From: Diprion similis
Taxonomy: Eukaryota > Arthropoda > Insecta > Hymenoptera > Diprionidae
Direction: 5' to 3'
Length of the DNA stretch: 64,000 bases
NCBI RefSeq assembly: GCF_021155765.1
Contig: NC_060113.1
Coordinates: 346,501 to 410,500, forward strand
Shown one piece after another: positions 1 through 13,769 of this stretch. Below the pieces are notes generated by a model. It was not told where the DNA came from, did no database searches, and saw only the letters and a list, made by a program, of their open reading frames with translations. The first letter of the stretch is position 1; each line of letters opens with the position of its first letter. The position numbers were made by a program, and so were the translations under genes.

Positions 1-3000
1 TTAAGGCCAAATCGGCGAAGGCTCAACTCTTTCACCAGGCTCTCGACCCCTACAGTCCCGGCCTTTTTACCGCTGTTAGAGCCTCTCGCCGAGACCACCG
101 CCACCGCTCGACTTGACGTTTTTCGCGAGATAATTGTTTCTCGTAATTGTAATAATTGCTTAATAATACCACAAAAAGGGGGGGAAAGAGGAGGAAGAGC
201 GTAAGAGTTAGCTAAAGTGGTCTCGCGTCTGCGGGTTTCCCTTAGCTACCCTCCTGCAACCGCAGCTTCAAGCCATTCGGATATACAATACCAGTTGTAA
301 AAGCTGCTGGAAAGAGGGTGCAGGAAAACGAATTGTGAATTCGTCTTGCGCAATTACACTTTAACGCGTTGCTGTACTTTCCAAGCTTTAATAACACGGG
401 ATCACCGAGATATCATGATTCTAAGTACGCAAGTACCGCGAGGATGTGCAGGTCAGACAAACATCCAGCTATAAATTGTGATGGTAATGGTATTTTTTTC
501 CTTCTTCTTATGCAATAGTTTCTTGTACGATACTGTATTATAGGTTACAGACATGATCCAGCCAATAGAAACTTGTCGTTTATTTATAGATAGTTTTACG
601 ATCGGAAGATCATGACCATCATCAAATCGTAATGTGCGTTTCATACAACTTATCAGGCTATCGTGTAACGTGATTAACGTAAGTTTTCTAAATGTACAAA
701 AAATCGCTATAAAATAGGTGGTCAAACTACTTACCACTACGACTCAAAGGGTTAATTACCACAACACAGGTGGCGCCTTATCCTACGAAATATATTACAG
801 TATAAAGTTCGAGCGAAAATAGAAGGTAATAAAAAAAATTTCGGACGAAAAATCCATGTGTCGAGTAAGAGGAGAAGAAAAATGGGTAGCAAAAAAAAAA
901 TCAACACGTGAGGTGAGATTTATCACGTGTCCATCAACGGGCTGGAGCTGCAGAAGTTAAGAAGCGTGACAAGGATATCTTGCGGTATTTATACCGCTTA
1001 CTGATAATATATGGTGTAGAACGACGCGTCTTGGCTCGCACCTTTTGTACAACAATACGAATTGAGCGTAGGGTGCAATCAGGCTTGACGCGGGGAACTA
1101 AGAAGAGGAATGTGCGACCGTGGGTGGGTGTAGCGTAGCCTCCACCTTCGAGGGGGATTCGGAACCGGGAGAAGTGCGAATCATCCCGAGGACTATCGCT
1201 GTAATGTAGACAGAGTGCAGGGAGTGCAGAGTCTACTCTTCGGTGTGCACCGTTGATGCTAATTGATTTTACGATGGAAATATATTAACCGTGAAGATCA
1301 ACGCTGCGGATAGCTGCAGGGGCAGATGACACGGTGACAACCGATCCATGACTCCCTCCCTGCCAGGTCCCTTTGTACAACAGGGGACAACTAATACACC
1401 CACGTGTACATGCAGGACTATGTGAAGTATATGCGCCCGCAAAATTGGCAGATGCAGCCGATTTCCTGTCGCCCGTCAATATATAGTAACAGCACAAAGA
1501 TTTTCTTGTCGAAATAGTCGAAATACATGTCTTGTTTCCATTCAGATATGTCTGTCGTGGCACCAACCACACGATTTTCTCTCATCCGATCCGTTCGCGT
1601 ATCACGATGCAGCGTTATATATCTTTTCGTCGATTTGCTTAAAAGCCAGGAGAGATCAAAGCCATGATCCAGAGAGGCTAGAATTGGATAAAATTATGTG
1701 CTGAATCTCGTGGGGACAACGCAACACAAAGATTAAAGACAACGGATCCTGTTTCTCGATCGTAACGTGCCTTGTACACCGACATGTTCAAACCGTAGCT
1801 GCCTAATTCGACGCATCCCTATTTCATCATTCATATAATGAATAGAGAAGCACGCGTCTTTTTTATTCAAATCAGACAGGTTTTCACGGGTTTCCTCACT
1901 TTGTTAGAGCCGTCATTTTTTACCAGCAACTATTCGATTTGGGGAACAAATTAACCGTCAGGCATCTCATTTATATCAGAAACATGCCGAGTATTTTGAT
2001 AATTATTTTCTGTACAGCATGCTAGAGCTATCTAGCTTGATTATTATATACAACGAACCGCATGCTTGCATATACAGGAATCATTTTCTACTCTTAAAGT
2101 TATGATACAGCCCAATTAAACTAGCCCATGTCATCGGCACATTCGTTAAGTACTGTAAGTATGCATGTATAAGGATATGCAGGCGTACGTGCGTACATTA
2201 TACAAATCTTTGAGTAAAATGGCACCGCACATGCAGGTACAATCAGATTTCCGATTCTGGAGGCTTGAGTGTGGAGCCTATATACTGAATTCCGAGTCCA
2301 CGGCCGGGTTGTGTTATTTCACGGTTCCCTGTATCAGGCCCCGTGGGATTTTATGGTCCTACGATGATCCTCATTAGGTAATCATCTTTTAATTAACTCG
2401 GGATGAGCGTAGATTCCTGATCGGGCATCACCGGGGCGATAACTGTCTCGAGTTCCGAGTGGTCGTTATTTGTGTTACGGTTGTAGGCGCGTGGTCCCTC
2501 GGCGATATAGATATAACCACAATGCAGGTTATAGGTATAGGTATAGGTCGACTCGCCGAGATATCAAGACGGGGTCCACGCTGCAGAAGCTGTCCTCTTA
2601 TTATCCGTCCGAAGCACCTCGAGTATATGCTCCTTATCGCACGTGCGTCGAAAGGAGGACATACTACACGCCCGGATGCCTCATGTCGAAGTCGAATCGG
2701 TTGTACCTGCGACATTCGTATACCTATGAAACACATGTACATGTACAATATATACCTTGTACACTTAGGCAGTAATATATAATGACAGACTCCTTGATAA
2801 TTCATATGTGCGTTTATCTTAATTTCACCATTCGATTTAGGCCCGTTTCGATCAACGACCCTCAATTACCGATTCAGCTGGTATCAACTCGCATTGAACT
2901 CGGACAGCAGTTTACTGCCGCATAATAGAATGAGACTCGATACGGACAGCTGCCGGTGGTCGAATATCATCTCTCTCCAGGCGGCGGTTGGTGTGCAGGT

Positions 3001-3337
3001 ATAGTCAGGGGGTCCGCCACGGCCCTTATAGGAACACACGCGCAGGTAAAAAATCAACCTGTAGCCCTTGTTAGCATTGTGTCTCGGACTCTTTGCGGTC
3101 CGCGATTGCATGGCAGAGGCGAACGGAATCCAGTTTGAACCCGGCGTTTTCCAAACAGCCCGTTTATTACCTACGATTGAAAACGAAAAAGAGGGGGGAG
3201 GATGAAAATCCGTCAGTATAATTTTTCCATCCGATTGAAAAAGAGTCGTCCTGCTGGTATATGAATATATGAATTGACCAGCGGACTGCAGAATGGATTC
3301 GCTTGCAGGCGAACGAACGGCGAAGTCGAACGAGATT

Positions 3338-3542
3338 GAAGTTAGTAACGTTACTTTAACGATGGATGTTTACGAGAAAACTCGCTACTTCGATCCGCAG
3401 GATTGTCTGATATCGAGCTAGTAAACCATACCAAAGAAAGCATGTTCATATTTTGAGAAGCCAACCCCTTAAAAAATCGTTCTGAAAGCGTGAAACAACC
3501 ATTATTTCCATCGTGTTTCGTTATGTTAAAGTTACTAACTTC
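3338..3542. mobile_element. Small inverted-repeat (MITE-like) element
   Basis: The 12-mer GAAGTTAGTAAC at 3338-3349 recurs as its exact reverse complement at 3531-3542. The similarity continues inward: both arms go on to TTTAAC and later to a GATGG block, with a 5-base length difference. The whole unit is about 205 bp and has no coding capacity. This layout suits a non-autonomous foldback or MITE element. The family is not identified and no clear target-site duplication was seen. Confidence 0.4.
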
Positions 3543-4688
3543 AGCCTTGTGAAGCCAATGACGCCTCGCGATTCCCCGCAGCGAGGGATAGAAATGCGCC
3601 GAGTTGCGAGGACAATAGTGCAAGGGTACAACCGAGATGAACCCGCGATCAGGTAATTGATACAAATAGCGTCGATACCTACCCCCGAAGGAAAGGGCAC
3701 CAGCCCCGCACTCGGGACGGCGGCGGTTGATTCTTGATGGCTGCTACGACGCCGGGCGTCCCGCGTGTCGCCGCCTGCCTGCGGCGTACGTTCTGGTATC
3801 GCGTTCACACTTCGCTGCTCCGGCTTCGGGTATCCCCGATTTTCGCGTCTCGGTTGTCGCCTCGCAAAGAAGCAAAAACTACCCTCTGCTCTCCTCCCAT
3901 TCCATATTCTCCGGCGACGCCGCCCCCACAGGAGCTGCAACATTCCTTCGTACCCTAAAATTCAGCTGCCTCCTGTGTATTTGAGTACATACATATATAT
4001 TATATATATATATACACACACATACATGCATACGTGGCAGAAAGGTATGCTTTGGTGCAAGGATCCGTGATGCGTATATAGATACGTACCTATATCGTCC
4101 TGCGACGAGCCGACACCTGTGTCGTAAATTTATGTAACGCGAGTCTTAAAGACGCAGTCATCTATTGTGCCACATCGCGCATATAAATATCGTCTTGTGT
4201 TATACGCCTATAGACGTATCTTTCTCATATCTTATACATATGTAATGTATTACATTTCAAAAATACGTGCATATACCTATCTTATATGGGTACCTAGGCC
4301 TATCGCTCAAATCTCGAATCATTTGATAAAAAATTACGGAAAAGAACCATTTCGCTGATCTATTTAATGTTTCCTCTAACTTTTATGCCCGATTCGATCG
4401 ATTTTTTTTTAACTTTTTAGTTGTGCTCGATCCAACGATGATCAGTCAATGTAATTCCAGACCGAATCAGTATACTTATGTCTGTAAGATTATATGTACG
4501 ACGATCGAATTCTTAGGTAAATTAGGCTGAATTTTTTACCTTCATCTTATAATGAATACGGCAGGCGGGTATAGAAGAGGTTTGATTTTCGTGAAAAATA
4601 CCGATGTTCCAGTCAGAGGTTTCGCATCCCGACAGTTATGTACATATATTATAATGCCATCCGGTAGTTTACGACTCCGAAAATGGCA

Positions 4689-4706
4689 GGGGGGGGGGGG
4701 GGGGGG
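4689..4706 (+). repeat. Poly-G tract (18 G)
   Basis: An uninterrupted run of 18 G, followed by a purine-rich AGGAGGTGGAGGTGGAAG segment. It could form a G-quadruplex. Homopolymer length in an assembly is often uncertain. Confidence 0.8.
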
Positions 4707-6661
4707 AGGAGGTGGAGGTGGAAGAGATGATGGACAAATTTTACGAGGGAAGAGTTCGCATGCCGACTAAAGGCAAAGTCGCGGTGTGTAGCGAAGAGGA
4801 GAAGAGAAAGAAAGGAAAGAACTGAATGGAATGGAAAAAAGAGGATGACGGAAAATAGCTGGGGACTGGGGAAATGCATGCATGTATACGGTGTAAAGAC
4901 GGCGTCGGCGAGACACGCATTGGCTTTTGGCCAAACCGCGCGATCCATTAACGCCACTCTTATCAGCTGCTGACGTGGCGCTATACCGACGAGGTATAGT
5001 AGGATGACCAACGAACCGACGGGGTGTTTCTGTCCCCCGAAAGCAGTCCTGTTCTCATAACTCGCCCGCAGATACTAAAAACGAATAATCAAACAGCCGC
5101 CCGGTCGCTAACCGCCACCCGAACGACGGAACCCTCGCGTCTTTCGTTTTGCAAATAATATACCTATATACACATCACGTAGGCATATATATATATAAGT
5201 GCATTTTGCCGCACTAGATTTAAGATTGCATTTCGTACCCTGTATATCTATATCACGTGATAGTTTTACATGCTTATTAGTTATCGATCGCGTCATCGTT
5301 GCATCATTCATGAAAATTTTATATAAGTACCTAATGGGGGGAAAAAATAAAAATTAGGCATCAGTACGTTTTTTCATTTCCCCACTTTCTCGTCATCCCG
5401 ATATATATATACGTATATACAGATATAAATATATATATATATACACATATAGGTTATTGAGCAACAGAGTTCCTAATTGAGATCAGTCAAATTCCGAACA
5501 GCTCGTTTGATTAAAAGGAATTAGCTGTTCAGAAGACTGCACTTAGGTTGCATAAATTAGCAATATGCACTCATTGTTTAAGCGAATAATATTGAGGAAA
5601 CTGCGCCAGCCTGAAACGGTGAGCGGCATCGTTATATAGATACATATGCACGAGGCCCAGGACAGTGACTTCCGATAACGGCCCTGAACAGATTATCTTA
5701 CGTAACTACAGTAATCCTCACCAGCGTTTTGTACTTTTCGGTCTGATTATTTATTAAAACGGTATTGCGTGTAGATTGGCACTATTAATGAAAGAGTATT
5801 GTTTCCCCTGTGAGTACATATGAAAATTAAAATGCCTGGTACTCTGGGGAATTGATTTACGATTCGAACAAAATTTGTGAATGGTGCCGCGATCGCTGGC
5901 GCCGTCCCTGAAGTAGAATTGATTGGTAGAAAACCAGTTGGTACACAAAGCCCACGTCGGTTCGCGTCTACTTCACAACGGTAACGGATAAATGGATAGA
6001 AGAAATACGATAAATTTGGAGGTTCACCAATTCTTGTGCCGTATGTTCGTTGGTTAAAATACGTATAATAGGTAGTAAAAACGCAAGGCAGAGTAGACAC
6101 GAGGTTATATAATGAGTGGTAAAACGGAAGGGAACGGAATTCGAATATGGTGGACGACGACGTTGGGCGGCGCAATGCTGCCACACGAAACAAGTGACGC
6201 TTGCTCCCTCCAAAACTTTCCCAGCGTTGGCGGCATTGCTTTTTGGTAGTTTACAAATAAAATGGCCGATATATGAGGCTATTTTGTATGGACAATAAAA
6301 TTTACTGTTTTATAAAATTAATGACCATCAGAGGTGCGCGATTATGTTTTAAATAGTCGGATTAGTGCGGTGAAGTGTATGAAAAGTGTAAGTAACGCGG
6401 GTGAAGGCTTGGGAGGGCCGTAAACGAGGTGGAGGTTGTCTTTTGGAGACCGTGGACGCCGCGAGCTTCCAAACGAGCTCGAAGCGGGCAGCGTTGTTGC
6501 GGGGACAGACACTTATAAGCTTCAATACATGCAAATCTCACGGAGCCGTCGTCTGATTTTTTTAAATTCGTCCGCGCGCGTTGGCGCACCAAGAGCTGAG
6601 CCAAGGTACAAAACGATTCTTTTAGTAATAAAAATTTATTGTCCAGCTCGTCATTACCAAT

Positions 6662-6713
6662 CCGTTATTCGCCATTCGTTATTCATTATTCGTTATTCGT
6701 TATTCGTTATTTT
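6662..6713 (+). repeat. Degenerate heptamer tandem repeat (CGTTATT)n
   Basis: About seven imperfect copies of a 7-base unit CGTTATT lie just upstream of the open frame of the zinc-finger gene at 6.8 kb. The last copies are exact and the first ones carry substitutions. No function is evident. Confidence 0.75.
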
Positions 6714-6838
6714 CTATACCCAACCAGATACGATGACCAGCGATCAGCCCTGCTGCCAGGATACAGGAGCGTGACGTTCTCTCGGCCTCTCCGGGCCCCA
6801 GGGAGCATTTTCTATACCCCGCTGAAATACTCGCAGTC

Positions 6839-9319
6839 GTGGAGTCCACCGGATCGGATAATGAATTGACGTCGAGCGAAGGGTCCGTTAGTGTCACGGT
6901 CAGCAGCGGCGACGTCTTCCCCTCCATTATCCCCTTTGGCAATATGTGCACGACGCCTGGAAATGCAGGTGCCGGATTTGGTTACCCTTGGTCATTTGGT
7001 GGGCCAGGTACTGACGCCCGTGACAACGCTCAGAGTGATTTAACCACAAACATTAGCTACGCAGTAAACAATAATCAGGATCAGGGTTCGAGTCAAAAAA
7101 TTCAGGTCGACGTCAAGCCGGCTAAGTTGGCCAACAGTGCCCACCGTCGTCCGGTTTTTAATATGAATGAGAGTTGTCAACAGACTCCGACTACTCATCA
7201 CGGACACACAGGAGGAGCTCACAATCAAACTCACGGGGTTCACGCTCGTGCCAAGAAGCATCACGATGTCTTCTCGATAACCTGCGACAAAGGAGGTTGT
7301 AACTGTGACGCGTCCCACCCTACACCCCCCCCATCCCTATTCTCTAATCCTCTGGTATTTACCGCAGGCGACAAACACGCCATGAGTAAACATTTTATGA
7401 CCCCGATCGGACCGCTCCAGCTCACCGCTGAGGAGTGCAATGAGATCCTCATGAAGCGCGCCGCAGCAGCGTCCAACCAGGCCAACGCCAACAGTGTGGC
7501 GACGAGCCAGACGGACACGACGGCCCACCTTGGGCATGTCTTCACACACGTCAATACAGTGCAGATCGAGACCAAGGTCAAGCAGCAACAGGACATGGGG
7601 AGCCAGGTTCGGGTCCCCAAAGAACGGCCCTACTCATGCTCGGAGTGCGGCAAGTCATTCCTACTGAAGCATCATCTTACTACTCACGCCAGAGTTCATA
7701 CTGGGGAGAGACCCCACATTTGCCCCCACTGCGGCAAGAGCTTTGCTCACAAACACTGTTTACATACTCACCTTTTGCTGCACAGTTCCGAGCGACCTTA
7801 TCAGTGCCGGGAGTGCAAAAAGTCATTCACCCTGAAGCATCACTTGGTAACTCACACTCGTGTCCACACGAGAGAGCGACCCTTCGTATGCCAGGAGTGC
7901 GGTAGGGCATTTCCATTGAAACGCCACCTAGTTACCCACAGTAAATTTCACTCTGGAGAACGACCCTTTGTATGCGAAGAATGTGGCGAGTCATTTTCAC
8001 AGAAGGACCATCTCGTCATGCATTCACGTTTCCACGGCAGCTTGCATCCATTCGTTTGCCACGACTGTGGTGCCACCTTCCAGAGAAAGTTTGAGCTTGT
8101 CAATCATGGGCGGTTGCACGGCAGGGTACCACACTCATGTACCGTTTGCGGCAAAGAATTTCTTCAAAAACGTACTCTACTCGCCCACATGCGCCTGCAC
8201 ACTGGGGAGACTCCCTTTGCCTGCACTGTTTGCGGAGAGGCATTTCCGCGCAAAGCTGATTTGGTCGCTCACTCAAAGATACACAATAACAATACCAGTC
8301 CAGACGAGAAGCCCTTGACTTGCAGGTTTGTAAACATAATTTTACCATGTTAACTTTCCATTCAAAAGGTTCACACCAAAAAATAACTAACGCCATCCTG
8401 AGTGTCTTACTCAACAAATAAAAAATCGAAAGTTGAAGAGCTGCAAACACAACTACTTGGCATTAAAAAGAACGCAATTGTGAAAAGTGATGAAATATTT
8501 TCTAGGGAATGCGGATTGGATTTCCCAAATCGCGAAGCGCTAACTTTGCATTTAAGGCTGCATTCTGGCGACAGGACTCTGGTCACCGACCTGTGTGGGC
8601 TCGCAGCAGCTTTCCAGCAAACACCAGGTCACTTCCTAACGCCAAATACAACAGGGCCTCATCAGGTAAGCCTCGAATTTCCTCAGAATCAACATTCTGT
8701 CACATTAAAAATTAAGTATTTGCAGATGAATGGTCCCATCGGAACGCCGGGTGTTAGCCACATGCACGGGGCAACGCAGACATCTCCGCCAGTGGGTTCC
8801 GGCCCAAAACCGAAACCACATCTTTGTCCGGATTGTGGGCGCGGTTTTGCCCAGAAGCATGGGCTGTCACAGCATCAGCGCCGTCACACGGACGGTAGTT
8901 GCCACATCCGGTCCCACGTTTGCGACAAATGCGGCAAGGCGTTCTTCCAAAAGAACCACTTGTTGCTTCATCAACGTCAACACATGGATCCTCCACCCAG
9001 TCTGCTTCGTCAGCAGCAAAGGCAGGCAGCACAGGCTGCAGCGCAGCAGGCTCAGCAGCAGCAGCAACAACAGCAGCAGCAGCAGGTCCAGCAGCAACAG
9101 CAGCAGCAAGCTTGCACTGTGGACACGAAAGCAATACAGCTGCAAGCAATACAACAGCAAGTTCAGGTCCAGCAACAACAGCAGCAGCAGCAGCAACAGC
9201 AGCAACAACAACAACAGCAGCAGCAGCAACAGCAGCAGCAACAGCAGCAGCAACAACAACAGCAACAACAACCGTGCACCGTCGATACGAAAGCAATACA
9301 ATTGAACGTCACCATGTGA
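6839..9319 (+). CDS. C2H2 zinc-finger protein with 11 fingers and polyglutamine C-terminus
   Basis: Probable nuclear DNA-binding regulator; orthologue not identified. Three coding exons: 6839(or upstream)-8325, 8506-8665 and 8726-9319. Both introns are GT-AG, and the first one splits finger 9. Eleven C2H2 fingers follow an acidic, Ser/Thr-rich N-terminal region of about 230 residues: eight in tandem (about 7626-8283) with TGER/P-like linkers, a ninth across the splice, then after a spacer two more (about 8820-8985). The C-terminus holds two long Gln tracts and a repeated ten-residue motif beginning CTVDT. The start is unsettled. The frame is open from 6737 but its first ATG is at 6944 (711 aa). 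Either that ATG is used or an upstream exon splices in, for example at the acceptor-like CAG ending at 6836. Polyadenylation signals AATAAA lie at 9561 and 9790. Confidence 0.85.
9170..9271 (+). repeat. CAG/CAA polyglutamine tract
   Basis: About 34 consecutive Gln codons, a mix of CAG and CAA, in the last exon of the zinc-finger gene. A shorter interrupted Gln tract lies at about 9047-9110. The tract leaves several other frames open on both strands, which creates false ORFs. The mixed codons suggest an older tract under protein-level selection rather than a pure recent expansion. Confidence 0.9.
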
Positions 9320-9560
9320 GACGGCACGAAAGGCAATGAACGACGAAGGGACATGTTTCCCTTCGGGTCGACGATAGCACCCCCGGATTACGCACCCAGC
9401 TGCCACCCTCTGCACGCACTTCTCTAATACTAACATTACACATTAGTTATATTTATTATCTCTAGAATCAAGTATGAAGTAATCAATTTTATTACAAGAG
9501 TATATATACAAATTATATATATATTATATTCTAATTATCGTGTAAGGCTTGTAACAAGAA

Positions 9561-9566
9561 AATAAA
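9561..9566 (+). terminator. Polyadenylation signal AATAAA
   Basis: Canonical hexamer about 240 bases after the zinc-finger stop codon, in AT-rich DNA; a second one is at 9790-9795. These probably end the 3' UTR. Confidence 0.5.
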
Positions 9567-9799
9567 AATAACCATATATTAGTGTTTTACATAATACTTT
9601 ATATATCATTTACTCTTAGTAGATTATATGTAAAATGAAGTACTAAAACAAATTAGTTGCCTTATCTGAAATAATGAAAAATTTAATGAATTAATGACTA
9701 TCGTTTGGTTTATTATTTTATTTTATTATTTTTTCCATTTACTTTTTAGTTCATAGGATATCAATTTATAAGAAAAAAAAATCATATTGAATAAACAAA

Positions 9800-12700
9800 G
9801 AGAAAAACGAAAGTTCCTTGGGTGTTGGAGTTTTTCTTCGTAATTGTCTATCACTACAATACCGTTGTTACTTCATCTTGCCCACAGTCACTCTGTTTTT
9901 TACCTCGGGCTCACGTACTCCCTCCTCCCTCCCCGCGCCCAATCGCGATCTCTTTCTCCCTCTCAGCCAGTTTTGATGTCTGTCCCCGTCTGTCTGCTGG
10001 CGGCCAGTGGGGGTGGCTTGGAATGTGTGTTGGGTGTGTGAATGGCGTTAGCGGCGACGGTGGCGAATGGGAAAAGAGGGGATGGACACTGCGCACTTTC
10101 ATGGCATCGGTGGATAGCTAGGGCAGACTTCAGGTCATACACCTGCAGGCCAGCTACTAACCAGCCGCGCTGCCACCGAGGCGTATAGCTATAAGCCATA
10201 CCTGTAGTCAACGGCATCGAAGAAGAAAAATTCATGCATACATATCTATAATCATTATTTTTATTGGCTTCGCCTTGCATGTATGGGTGTATTATTGATA
10301 AAAATTGCATCGCAGGTTCATACGCAGCTCATGAATGATTGTAGAAAACGAAATAAACAGATTCGTATGTATTATCCAGAAAGTTGAATGCATTTTTATC
10401 TTTCTCGAACAAAGACGGCGCAACACGTATTGTTGCATATACGCTGCATGTAGATGTAGCACCAAATGCAGCAATCATTTGCACTCGAGACAATTGGAAG
10501 AGGCTGGGCACGTAGTATGTACTTCTGCATAGGATCATCGTTGCTGTGTGCAAAGATGTTTTAAGTTTGAACCCACGGTATAGGTGATTCGAGGATCTCT
10601 AATATTTTTCTTCGTTTTAATTTTATTAAAACTTTCACCTAGAGACGTGGATAGAATTGATTACACATACATAGAATCCCATCTGACTGGAAGGATTCTA
10701 CATATGCAGCTGTTTGTGATTATAGCAACGGAAGTGCGCCATTTTGTGCTGAAAATTAAATTTTCGAATTTTGCATTTGCGACAGATTAGACGTCCGATT
10801 TCGAACGAGTACTTCGACAGTTGATCGAGTCATCAAAATTTCTGTATATATCAGCTGAAAATACTTAGTCTTGGTGGAAAATGTTTTTCCGTTCCGCTTA
10901 GCTTTAAAAAATGACAATATAATTTACCCTCCGCGCAAATACGCTCACGCCTCGCTACGACGTATGCATGTATGTAGACACATATTGCACATACGGTACG
11001 TACGTACAAAGGGAAATCGGCGGAAGGAAACGGGGTCGCTGCTCCGCCATCTGTTCGTTGTGTCCGGAATTAAAGCGGCGTCCATTGCGACTGCGCGCTG
11101 CATCGTCTGTCCCGCCTGTGCAGACGAACCGAAATAAATCGAAGAACTGTGAGCGAAGCGGAGCAGCACGGTTCTCGCTGGACGTGCATAGTGATGTTAA
11201 AAAGGAGTATATTTCGGTGCCTCATGCGAAGACAAAGCAGTGATCCGCGCTGAGACCGAGAATATTGTTGATCGAGAATACCGAGGACTGTTGCCGAGAA
11301 GAGTTCACGGATGCATATGGAGGTTTGTCTAGTTATATTAATATTGTATTTTTATTTTATTTTCAATTCTCGTCTCTTGCAACGACTCAGAATGCCGCGA
11401 TCTCTTTGTTTGCGAGTTTGACAACAGTACACTGCCATTTTGCCCAAGCAATTGCATACGAAGCTCCGTCGCTATTATGTTTACATACTCGCGGGTATTT
11501 CGCGGTAAAGTAACCATCGTTAGATACCGTGGCATTAGTTATGACAACCCGCCACTCAACTCCCTAATCGTTGTTCCTTTGTCCGCTATCGTCGCATCGG
11601 CCCAAGTTTAATCGAAGCTCCAATCCGAAGCGCAGTTCAACGCACGTCCATGCTGATTGATGCCTGTCGCGCGTCGTCGAAACTACGCAATTCTATTTTT
11701 TTTTATTTCTTTTATCCCCCAGATATTTTCATTTGTTTTCAAAACACATTACGTGTTTACATTTGCGTCTAACATTCCACGAAGCCCTCGCTATGCTTAA
11801 CGAACACGCTTAAATCCCTCTTCCGTTTACTTACACTTATAATAAGGTACCGAGGAAGCGAGTGCTGGCGTAAATGTTTCGTAAAAAGTCAATCCACGAT
11901 TTCACGTACGTTTCGTGTATGGACGTCTGTATGCCACTTAAGTTGCCGGATTTTTACCATCGATAATTCGCCAACGGAAAATTTCAATTCTAAGTCAGGA
12001 TGGTCAGAATCCCGCTAACCGAGTATTATTAGTGTGATACGTGTGCATGTATGGGTCTCTACATACATTCACACCATATCAAGCGCGTATGTTATTTTCT
12101 CGTCTTGTGCGTTGTGTATACCTTAACAGCTGATGAGGCCTGTCAGCTGCTTGCCTTGCTACTTGCTGCGCGATAAACGGTCAGGGCCGTCGCTACTACG
12201 TATGTAATGTTATTAACCCTCTATTTCTTTCATCGCCGTCTTCTTTATCACTTCACACCACAAATTACGTTCGACAAATTTTCTGTATCTCCGTCTAAGC
12301 TTTTCTATTTAATCACACATGAATCCATTACTTCCGCGTCTATTTTCGCGCGAGGATACGAAGCGGAGTTAGTAAGTAAATTACATTAATTGCGTTAGTT
12401 TAATTCAGACAAAATATGATATAAAAAATGCGAAAGAAAACTGTAATATTTGCTTTTAATTTTAATAATGCCGAGCTAATTCTTTGATTTACTTGTTTCT
12501 TTGCTATTGCAAAAGATATGGTTATTGAAACGTTTCTGGTGCCTTATTATTGCTTATACAAAATTATAATTTGTTTAATCACATTCATTTATTATTACTC
12601 TTCATTGACTGTAACATAATATTTTCTCTCATTGGCGTACCTGCATTTTTCGCAGCACCATTCATTGTCAATATTAGTTGAGGTAATACATAACGGTTAA

Positions 12701-13769
12701 CCAAGGATAACTGTTGTATATAAACACGGCCATGTATTAGCTAATGAAATACCTGAAACCTTGGCAAATTAGGAATATCAAACCTTTTGTTCGGCATATC
12801 AATATTCGGAATAGATATTTGGCTGGAAAAGTTGTATTCTTAATACCTGCCAAATGTTATCAAATACTCAGACTTTGACCTCTCTGTAGCCCTAAACAAA
12901 AATAATCACTTCTGCAAGTTTCTTCCTAGAAAACACGCTAAAGATAAAGGTGCGATAAACCTTGGTTAATTGAAATATCATTTGTCTTCAATCTACCAAA
13001 GAACACTGTGACATTTTGTTATCTGTTTGAACAGGTGTTTACACTGGTCTTTTCTATGGTACTCTATTAAAGTTGTGAATTAGTTTATTGTGTGACAAGG
13101 CTTACAAGTTCAGTACCCTCATTGAATATCTTTTCTTATTATTAAAATTGTAATCAAAATTCAACAAATATATTTGCGTAATTCAATGTGCGTCACAAAT
13201 TTTTTAACAATTCAGAATTGTATTTTATTATCGTTATTACAGTTACGTTTGTATATTATGAATTTCAGAAATTTACATTGCTTTCTCACCATTCACCAAT
13301 GATTTGATTTTAACATGTTCATGAAAAAAAATATGAATATTGTTTTTGTATTTGAGCTGAGAACTTTCTTATTTACTACCTCCCTTTTTTTTCCTCTCTG
13401 ACGGCAAGTTCAGAATTATCTTGTAATACACATGTATCTCATAAACTGTGTATAAGTTTCGATATCTAGATCAGTGTTTTGGCAACATGTGATTGATTAT
13501 ATGTATATCTCTACATTACAAATGTCATTACAGTAAACAAATTTTACAGTTCATAGCAGTTTGAAATAATTGCTAGAATAACTGGGTTATCTGTGTACTT
13601 ATGTCTTGTTCCAAATAGCAGAGATTAAGCAATAAACATTGATAGGGTCACCGTTTTCGTTTGACTGATTCGAAGTAGCACCGCTATCTCCTTGCATTTA
13701 TAACATTTGAACTGTGGAATAACTTGTCTATGATCTTAACCCTGCTATGAATGAAATTGAATCTTTCAG
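9800..13769. other. Intergenic DNA and probable 5' region of the Yippee-like gene
   Basis: No coding exon is recognisable. A GC/CpG-richer island at about 11.02-11.33 kb could be the promoter and a non-coding first exon of the Yippee-like gene: it is followed by a GTTTGT donor-like site near 11.32 kb, and a clear acceptor (TCTTTCAG) ends at 13769. The link is inferred from position and composition only. The rest is AT-rich and looks like intron. Confidence 0.3.

Larger units (their letters stand above)
1..6736. other. Intergenic or intronic DNA, no supported gene
   Basis: No open frame here reads like a known domain, and none has convincing exon borders. The stretch holds AT microsatellites near 3.99-4.02 and 5.40-5.45 kb, an 18-base G run at 4689-4706, and a GC-richer patch at about 3.66-3.95 kb that is open in several frames on both strands. 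A small inverted-repeat element lies at 3338-3542. Non-coding 5' exons of the zinc-finger gene downstream could lie here but cannot be picked out by eye. Confidence 0.5.

Noticed and set aside
2428-3943. Frames of 100-145 codons open on both strands
   Set aside because: Composition-driven; no domain, no splice context, and overlapping frames on both strands are equally open.
4649-5011. 120-codon minus-strand frame
   Set aside because: It includes a low-complexity run from the poly-G tract and has no recognisable domain.
8754-9436. Minus- and plus-strand frames rich in Leu, Ala, Ser or Cys runs
   Set aside because: Shadow frames of the CAG/CAA tract of the zinc-finger gene.
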